Source: Schistocerca nitens (Eukaryota > Arthropoda > Insecta > Orthoptera > Acrididae). Taken from it: a stretch of 64,000 nucleotides of DNA. The position numbers were made by a program, and so were the translations under genes. Each line of letters opens with the position of its first letter. Position 1 is the stretch's first letter. The notes beneath the pieces were generated by a model. That model was not told where the DNA came from. It was given only the letters and a program-made list of their open reading frames with translations, and did no database searches. Positions 57,276 through 64,000 of the stretch are shown here, piece by piece. The stretch lies in contig NC_064614.1 of assembly GCF_023898315.1 (NCBI RefSeq), forward strand, positions 500,356,109 through 500,420,108, written 5' to 3'.

Positions 57276-57497
57276 AGTCCGCATCCCGTGGTCGTGCGGT
57301 AGCGTTCTCGCTTCCCACGCCCGGGTTCCCGGGTTCGATTCCCGGCAGGGTCAGGGATTTTCTCTGCCTCGTGATGACTGGGTGTTGTGTGACGTCCTTA
57401 GGTTAGTTAGGTTTAAGTAGTTCTAAGTTCTAGGGGACTGATGACCATAGATGTTAAGTCCCATAGTGCTCAGAGCCATTTGAACCATTTTTTTTTT
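57276..57497 (+). repeat. SINE, head type b, full length with T-rich end
   Basis: The head GTCGTGCGGTAGCGTTCTCG with B-box GGGTTCGATTCCC precedes the common body. The 11-bp target duplication TGTGTCAAGCA is exact at 57265-57275 and 57498-57508. Inserted into the older LINE. Confidence 0.93.
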
Positions 57498-57727
57498 TGT
57501 GTCAAGCAGCACAACACTAATACTGTATTGGAACATTACAGGATTGTTTTTCTACTCATCCCTTAACTTATATTTAGAAGGTGCTGCCATACCTCACACC
57601 AAATAGAAATTCTGTCTAAGTCATCTTGTATCCTCCCACAGTCAGTCAACGACACTTTTCCGTACACCACAGCGTCATGAGCAAACAGTCGCAGATTGCT
57701 GCTCACCTATCTGTCCGACCGTTTATG

Positions 57728-59408
57728 TATCTACAGGGATACTCTGCAAATCACATTTAAGTGCCTGGCAGAAGGTTCATCGAACCACCTTCACAATTCT
57801 CTATTATTCCAATCTCGTATAACGCGCGGAAAGAATGAGCACCTATATCTTTCCGTACGTGCTATGATTTCCCTTATTTTATCGTGGTGATCGTTTCTCC
57901 CTATGTAGGTGGGTGTCAACAAAATATTTTCGCATTCGGAGGACAAAGTTGGTGTTTGGAATTTCGTGGGAAGATTCCTCCGCAACGAGAAACGCCTTTG
58001 TTTTAATGATGTCCATCCCAGGTACTGTATCATTTCAGTGACACTCTCTCCCCTATTTCGTCATAATATAAAACGTGCTGCCCTTCTTTGAACTTTTTCG
58101 ACGTAGTCCGTCGATCCTATCCGGTAAGGATCCCACACCGCGCAGCAGTATTCTAAAAGAGGGCGGGCAAGCGTAGTGTAGGCAGTCTCCTTAGTAGATC
58201 TATTACATTTTCTAAGTGTCCTGCCAATAAAACGCAATCTTTGATTAGCCTTCCCCACAAAATTTTCTGTGTGTTCTTTCCAATTTAAGTTGTTCGTAAT
58301 TGTAATAACTAGGTATTTACTTGAATTTACGGCTTTTCGATTTGACTGATTTATCGTGTAACCGAAGTTTAACGAGTTTCTTTTAGCACTCATGTGTATG
58401 ACCTCACACTTTTCGTTATTTGGGGTCAACTGACACTTTTCGCACCATTCAGATATCTTTTCTAAATCGTTTTGCAGTTTGTTTTGATATTCTGATGACT
58501 TTATTAGTCGATAAACGACAGCGTCATCTGCAAACAACCGAAGACGGCTGCTCAGATATTCTCCCAAATCGTTTATATAGACAGGGAACAGCAAAGCGCC
58601 TATAACACTACCTTGGGGAACGCCAGAAATCACATGTTTTACTCGATGACTTTCCGTCAATTACTACGAACTGTGACCTCTCTGACAGGAAATCACAAAT
58701 CCTGTCACATAACTGAGACGATATTCCATAAGCACGCAATTTCACTACGAGCCGCTTGTGTGGTACCGTGTCAAAAGCCTCCCGGAAATCCAGAAATACG
58801 GAATCGATCTGAAATTCCTTGTCAATAGCTCTCAACACTTCGTGTGAATAAAGAGCTAGCTGTGTTTCACAGGAGCAATGTTTTCTAAACCCATGTTGAC
58901 TGTGTGTCGATAGACCGTTTCCTTCGAGGTAATTCATAATGTTCGAACACAATGTATGTTCTAAAATCCTGCTGCATATCGACGTTAACGATATGGGCCT
59001 GTAATTTGGTGGATTACTCCTACTACCTTTCTTGAATATTGGTGTGACCTGTGCAACTTTCCAGTCTTTGGGTACGGATCTTTCGTCGAGTGAACGGTTG
59101 TATATGATTGTTAAGTATGGAGCTAATGCATCAGCATACTCCGAAAGGAACCTAATTGGTATACAGTCTGGACTAGAAGACTTGCTTTTAATATCTGATT
59201 TACGTTGCTTCACTACCCTGAGGATATTTACTTCTATGTTACTCATGTTGGCAGTTCTCGATTCGAATTCTGAAATATTTACTTCGTCTTCTTTTGTGAA
59301 GCCATTTCTGAAGCCTACGTTTAGTAACTCTGATTTGGCAGCACTGTCTTCGATAGTATCTCCATTACTATCGCGCAGAGAAGGCACTGATTGTGTCTTA
59401 TATGCAGA
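57728..59408 (-). pseudogene. Younger LINE, RT and C-terminal part, inserted in another LINE
   Basis: The RT reads across two frames. At 58608-59429 it has DCIPIRFLSEYADALAPYL, VFLDFREAFDTVPHKRL (motif A) and the start of SGVPQGS. At 58061-58660 it has GVPQGSVIGALLFPVYIND (motif B), LRLFADDAVVYRL (motif C) and LARPLLEYCCAVWDPYR. The C-terminal block (57791-58033) has LLTPTYIGRNDHHDKIREI. One frameshift near 58640 separates the two main frames. The 3' end near 57728 retains GTAGATAC, a remnant of the GATGTA-type tail. It is less decayed than its host. It is of a different subfamily from copies 1 and 2. Confidence 0.85.
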
Positions 59409-59823
59409 GAATAAGATTGGTCCTGTCACCCTTCCTTAGAACACTCCTGACGACACTCTTGTCTCTGATGAACATTCTCTGACCAGGACATTGTACTGGG
59501 TACTATTACTTAAGAAGTCTTCCAGCCATGCACATATCTGGGAACCTATTCCATATGCTCAAACCTTCGTCAGCAATATGAACTGGGGCACTGTGTCAAA
59601 AGCTTGCCGTAAATCTAGTGATATGAAATCTGCCTGTTGTGCGTCATCCGTGTTTCGTGGGTTATCCTGCGAGAAAAGGACAAGCTGAGTTTCGCACGAG
59701 TGATGATTTCTACGTGGACAGAAACTCTTCCGTCCCAAGGAAATTTAGTATATTCGAACACAGAATACGTTGAAGAATTCTGCAGGAAATCGATGTTAAG
59801 GATATGGGTCTGTAATTTTATGG

Positions 59824-60022
59824 CCGGCCGAAGTGGCCGTGCGGTGAAAGGCGCTGCAGTCTGGAACCGCGAGACCGCTACGGTCGCAGGTTCGAATCCT
59901 GCCTCGGGCATGGATGTTTGTGATGTCCTTAGGTTAGTTAGGTTTAACTAATTCTAAGTTCTAGGGGACTAATGACCTCAGCAGTTGAGTCCCATAGTGC
60001 TCAGAGCCATTTGAACCATTTT
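59824..60022 (+). repeat. SINE, head type a
   Basis: Head with GGTTCGAATCC and common body. The 13-bp target duplication TGTAATTTTATGG is exact at 59811-59823 and 60023-60035. It lies in the older LINE. Confidence 0.93.
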
Positions 60023-60299
60023 TGTAATTTTATGGACCTGTTCTTTAATCTTCTCACATACAGGAGTAAGCTGTGCTTTTTTCCAGACGCTTGAGACTGT
60101 ACCCTGGGAGAGAGATTCGCGACAAATGCAAGATAATTAAGGGCCTAGTCTCTAAGAGTACCCTCTGCAAAACCAAACTGGGCACAGTACTATTGGAGGT
60201 CGTACGCCTTTGCCTTTCTCCGACCCTTGAACAGACTTACCCAACCAGTTGTACCGAATACACTGTTGAACTCGTAATGTCGGTGCGACTTGGCATTCC

Positions 60300-60600
60300 T
60301 CACGTTAACGACCATTGCGCCAAATGAAGAAGTGACACGTGCCACATAAATATCCTAGTGCTGAGCAGGCATTGAACTCCAGGCCTTTGGAGAAGTGGAC
60401 TAACATTTAACCAATGAACCACACAGTGAGATCAGGGTTTATCTTTCCATCGCCGACGGGGACACTGTGGTTGGCAGAAGCTCGGACTGGATAAGGATGG
60501 AGGTTGTGATCGGTCCCATTTTTTTCCAGAAACCATCTGGGCATTCGCCTTAGGCGGTTTGGGGCTCTACGGATAACCTAATGTCAGAAATGAAGACGTG
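60300..60600 (-). repeat. Probable SINE relics
   Basis: On the minus strand, 60360-60430 reads GTGGTTCATTGGTTAAATGT and later GGAGTTCAATGCC, tRNA-like A- and B-boxes. The part at 60425-60600 shows decayed similarity to the body of the SINE at 17571 (GCATTCGCCTTAGGCGGTTT). Borders are unclear. The 60111-60300 and 60601-60850 stretches show nothing certain. Confidence 0.35.
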
Positions 60601-61764
60601 AAGATGAACGCCTAAGACACAGTCTCCACCCTTCCAAACTAACGATATAAACGTAGACCAGATGCACCTTAAATTCAAAGAAATAGTATCGACTGCAATT
60701 GAGTGATGTATACCAAATAATATAATAAGAAATGATACTGATGGTACACAAAACAGATCACAACACCGTTGCACAAGCAACAAAAACATGAAAAATTTTA
60801 AAGAATGTAAAGTCTCCGAGATTGGCGATGTTTTACTAAAGCTCGACATTTAGCGCGGACTTCAATGCAAGATATTTGTAATAGTTCCCACAGCGAAACT
60901 CTGTGTCTAAACCTGACAGAAAATCCAAAGAGTTCTGGTCGTATTTAAAGCACATCAGTGGCAAGACACAATCAATACCTTCACTGCACCATAACAACAG
61001 TAATGTCATTGATGACAGTGTCATTAACCGGAGGTACTAAACACGATTTTCAAAATTCCTTCACGAAAGGAGTTAAAGTTAGTGTTCCAGAATTCGGATC
61101 AAGAACAGATGCCAACATGAGAGAAGTTGATAACCGCGGTGTAGTGGATCAACTTAAATCAGTCAAGAAAGGCAAGGCCTCGGGGTCCAAATTGTGTATC
61201 TATTAGGTTTCTTTCAGTATATTCTGATAAGCAATCACATACGACCGCTCGCTCGACGAAAGATCCATTCCAAAGACAGGAAAACTGCACAGGTCACACA
61301 AACATTCAAGAAAGGAAATAGAAGTAATGCGCTGCATTAGAGACCCACATCACTGACGTCGATGTGGTGTAGGATTTTGGAACACGTACTGATTTCAAAC
61401 ATTGTGAATTACCTCGAAGAAAATGATCTTTTGACAAACAGCCAGCACGGATTCAGAAAATATCGTTCTAGTGCAACGTAACGAGCTCTTTATTCACACG
61501 AAGGAATGAGTGCTGTCGGCAGGGCATCTTAAATTTATTCCATACATCTAGATTTCCAGAAGGCTTTTGACACCGTTCCTCAAAATTGACTCCTAATCAA
61601 ATCGCGTGCCTACCGAGTATCCTCTGAGCTGTGAGAATAGATTCGTGATTTCCTGTCAGATAGGGTCACAGTTGGTAGCAGCTGACGGAAAGTCATAGAA
61701 TAAAACAGAAGTGGTATTGCGTTCTTGAAGGAAGTGTTATAGGTGTTCTGCGATTCCAAATCTA

Positions 61765-62237
61765 CAGCGTGGCCAGAAACAGTCTGGAAAGCTTCAGAGA
61801 GTGTTGCAGAGAAAGTTGTTAAAAAAAGAATTACATACGTTGTGAGTTTCCGAGTTAATTAGCATCGAAATTAGCCAATCAAGCCGTTGCACACGTAGAT
61901 TTAAGCGGTCCGCCAGAAACAGTGCCGCCAAAAGTATTATTTGTTTAGTTTCCTAAAACCGAACAGAAATTTGACATGGGATGGTAGCAAGAATCGAATC
62001 CGAGCCGCAGGGTAAGTAGTCTTATATGCTATCATCTACGCAATGAGAACAACTGACAATTATTGTATCTGACGGGACGCTTGAATTTGTGCGCATAACG
62101 GTCTGATTAGCTAACTTCAACGCTAATTAACTCGGAAACGGCGCGACATACCGAATTTCTTTCTTAACGATTATTTCTCAGCGCAACCGACACTTCAACA
62201 CCCTTACAAGCTTTTCAGATTGTTTCTGGCCACCTTG
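61765..62237. mobile_element. Foldback element, copy 2
   Basis: The left end CAGCGTGGCCAGAAACAGTC and right end GACTGTTTCTGGCCACxxTG are inverted (right reads ATTGTTTCTGGCCACCTTG). TA lies at 61763-61764 and 62238-62239. Arms of about 180 bp share GAGTTAATTAGC and CCAATCA-type blocks in inverse order. Same family and nearly the same length (473 versus 467 bp) as 2383-2849. Confidence 0.75.
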
Positions 62238-62265
62238 TACCTAAACGTTTGGAGGCTATCTGAGC

Positions 62266-62444
62266 CCCGGGTCCCCGGGTTCGATTCCCGGCGGGGTCAG
62301 GGATTTTCTCTGCCTCGTGATGGCTGGGTGTTGTGTGCTGTCCTTAGGTTAGTTAGGTTTAAGTAGTTCTAAGTTCTAGGGGACTAATAACCACAGCAGT
62401 TGAGTCCCATAGTGCTCAGAGCCATTTGAACCATTTTTTTTTTT
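62266..62444 (+). repeat. SINE, head type b, 5' truncated
   Basis: Starts within the head (CCCGGGTCCCCGGGTTCGAT) and runs to a T-rich end. The 11-bp target duplication GCTATCTGAGC is exact at 62255-62265 and 62445-62455. Inserted in the LINE relic, just past the foldback. Confidence 0.93.
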
Positions 62445-62879
62445 GCTATCTGAGCAGTTCTCTTACACTGTTTGCAGTTAGACGGTAGCTTACATCACCG
62501 CAGCACAGCATCAGAGCTCACCATTTCGTTTGTGAATAGACACAGCTTTTAGTACGAAGCAACTTATTACGATTTTCTTGCGCCTTTTTCAGTTTAAATT
62601 CTTGAATATTTTACTGTTTGTGTGTCTGTCAGGCATAGTTCCGTGTTTGATTAACTGTTTAGTATATACTTCCGCCGTCTTTAGTATGGATAGGGAGTGC
62701 GATTGCTTTGTCAATATGCGATCTGAGTTGATGATCCTTCGCTCATAGCTCCAGGGGGTGCTGGCTTTGGTCATCAGCTATTGACTGCACATCACTGGGG
62801 GGGGGGGGGGGCGGATGTGGGGATCCAAAGTACATCCAGCACGTTGCCGTATCCCACGATCGGTCCACTACTGCGGCTG

Positions 62880-64000
62880 CCTCAGTTATTGGTTACACTG
62901 AGGCTGATCTCTTACCCATAATCGAGTGTTAGGTCGTTTCAGGGAGTGGCATGCAGCGAAAGGATTTTTGGCGGTCGATTGGAGGGCCTCACTGGTTCGT
63001 CTGACGAATAGGTTTAAAGTGATATCTGTATCTGATAAAGATACTGAGCTAGATGCAGTCGATTCCCCTGTTTCAGAGGACGCCTCTCAGCCTGAAATAG
63101 CTGGGCATTCAGAGAGGGCCGGCTTACTGATACTGGGAGTTCCAATGTTGGGCACGTATGGCTGACAAGGAGGGGAACAAGATCAGTGTGCATTCTGTGG
63201 ATAAACTGGGAGGAGCCATTTCAGATGTGGAACGAGTGCTTCCTAACGCCCTGAAGAGCACAGGGTGTAGCCAGCTGCAGGAGATGGCTCATGTCGATAC
63301 TAGCGCTGTGTGTCTTTCTGGCTTGGAAAATATTCTCTCTAGTTTCTGATGACTATCTGAAATAGTGAAGACAGCCAGTCTTGCTTTTGAGTTGAAGGCA
63401 GAGCTCACCATCTATAGCATCGTCGACAGGTCGGACTGAAACCTTTGGTTCAGATCAGAGAGAAGCGTCTGAATCAGAGGCTCAGGCGATTTTGCGATCA
63501 CATAGGCTGCAGAATCCTCGATTTGCGCGATAGAGTGATGGGTTTTTGGTTTCTGCTTAATAGGTCAGTGTGCATGATACAGGAAGCGCCTGCAGAGGTA
63601 ATGAGGGCTGTGTGGAGTGGACTGGGCTGTTTTCTTAGGTTAGAGGGCCTCGAGAAATTACAGAAAGGGCATCACTCTAAAAGGATGGAGGGCAAAACAC
63701 AGAATGAGGTAGACCTAGCAACAATCGATATTGTAGTTGTAAATTGTCGTAGGTGTGTTGGGAAAGAACCAGAGCTCCAAGTGATAATAGAAAGCACCGA
63801 AACTCAAATCTTTAGCCTATAGGTACTGCAAGCTGGCCGAAACCAGAGATAAGTTTAGAAAGATGGATTAAATATAGTTGGTGTTGAAGTATTTATTACT
63901 GTCAGAAGTAGCTTACCTTTTAGTGAAATTGATGTAGAAAGTTCCTGCGAGCTATTATGATGATATAGTTGCTGAACACTTCAAAGAAAGCTTGAGTTTC
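62880..64000 (+). pseudogene. LINE 5' part: ORF1 (SGNH-like) and start of the endonuclease, cut by the window end
   Basis: Frames at 62926-63165, 63158-63349 and 63445-63822 chain into one decayed ORF1. AGLLILGVPMLG matches RGLLVTGSSNV of LINE copy 1. ADKEGNKISVHSVDKLGGAI matches SGKKASVHSVRLPGGLI, and NQRLRRFCDHIGCRILDLRD matches NQRLRRFCGDLGCKFLELR. From about 63710, DLATIDIVVVNCRRCVGKEP begins the ORF2 endonuclease. Upstream (62541-62880) may be its leader and has a run of 15 G at 62797-62811. It is closer in type to the LINE at 57728 than to copy 1, an inference from the ORF2 start phrase. Confidence 0.65.

Larger units (their letters stand above)
57010..60110 (-). mobile_element. Older LINE, split by a younger LINE and two SINEs
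   Basis: The right part (59409-60110) encodes, antisense, decayed RT blocks up to GPILFSAY. The left part (57010-57727) resumes with YINGRTDR and SSNLRLFAHDAVVYG (motif C, FAHD for FADD), then LDTVKWIKYLGISSQSSMRR and LLRFIGRI. The two join as one RT (motif B to motif C) when the LINE at 57728-59408 is removed. Many stops; 5' and 3' ends were not located. Confidence 0.7.
60850..62540 (+). pseudogene. LINE relic (RT), split by a foldback and a SINE
   Basis: Decayed RT blocks are readable in several frames: the frame at 60958-61206 with FTKGVKVSVPEFGSRTD and DQLKSVKKGKASG, NYLEENDLLTNSQHGF near 61410-61458, LDFQKAFDTVPQN near 61550-61588 (motif A) and GSVIGVL near 61730. Removing the foldback joins FQI to YLN, restoring the IYIND region. 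After the SINE a short readable stretch follows before similarity is lost near 62540. Confidence 0.65.

Noticed and set aside
1..64000. CRISPR arrays, operons, phage or bacterial genes
   Set aside because: No regular short repeats with spacers, no ribosome-binding-site-led gene series, and the repeat content is clearly animal.

Overview
The window reads as nuclear DNA of an insect with a very large, repeat-choked genome. The repeat families (several tRNA-headed SINEs, many Tc1/mariner transposons, LINEs with GATGTA-type tails, a Penelope-like element) are the kind I associate with acridid grasshoppers such as Schistocerca. That assignment comes from recognising repeats and could not be tested by a search. 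No prokaryotic gene organisation, rRNA, CRISPR array or free-standing tRNA gene was seen.

Host-gene signal is thin. A CpG-rich block at about 1500-2070 holds CCAAT, GC and E-box motifs and ends in a short candidate first coding exon (2016-2069) with a strong splice donor, so most of the window could be an intron of that gene. A second CpG-rich block at 55880-56420 carries an RFX-type X-box, E2F-like sites and a GTAAGT donor. Two weaker GC-rich blocks lie at 34645-34990 and 51850-52440.

The rest is mostly mobile DNA. 2-7 kb: LINE 3' relics, two palindromic foldback elements and a mariner. 8.6-10.8 kb: a Tc1 element split by a SINE, then more SINEs. 10.8-15.2 kb: nothing recognised. 15.2-22.8 kb: an RTE-like LINE, a Penelope-like element with RT and GIY-YIG parts, and a Tc1 element. 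24-31 kb: Tc1, RTE-like LINE, Tc1. 31.6-33.2 kb: a Tc1 carrying SINEs nested in a SINE. 36.3-42.5 kb: a Tc1 split by a near full-length LINE (copy 1). 43.3-46.0 kb: a Tc1 split by a 5'-truncated LINE of the same family (copy 2). 46.1-47.6 kb: a Tc1 with an intact 340-residue transposase, the only undamaged gene here. 52.5-55.9 kb: two Tc1 elements, one carrying a mariner. 57-60 kb: a LINE inserted in another LINE, plus two SINEs. 60.8-64 kb: a LINE split by a foldback and a SINE, then the 5' part of another LINE running off the end.

The most striking observation is that LINE copies 1 and 2 are identical, as read by eye, over 999 bp (37304-38302 and 43536-44534), including a shared frameshift, while the flanking LINE sequence differs by roughly 7-9%. 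That pattern fits ectopic gene conversion between nearby LINE copies, or an assembly artefact. Insertion order can be read from restored target sites: SINEs lie inside Tc1, mariner, LINE and Penelope copies, LINEs inside Tc1 elements and another LINE, and foldbacks inside LINEs at TA sites.
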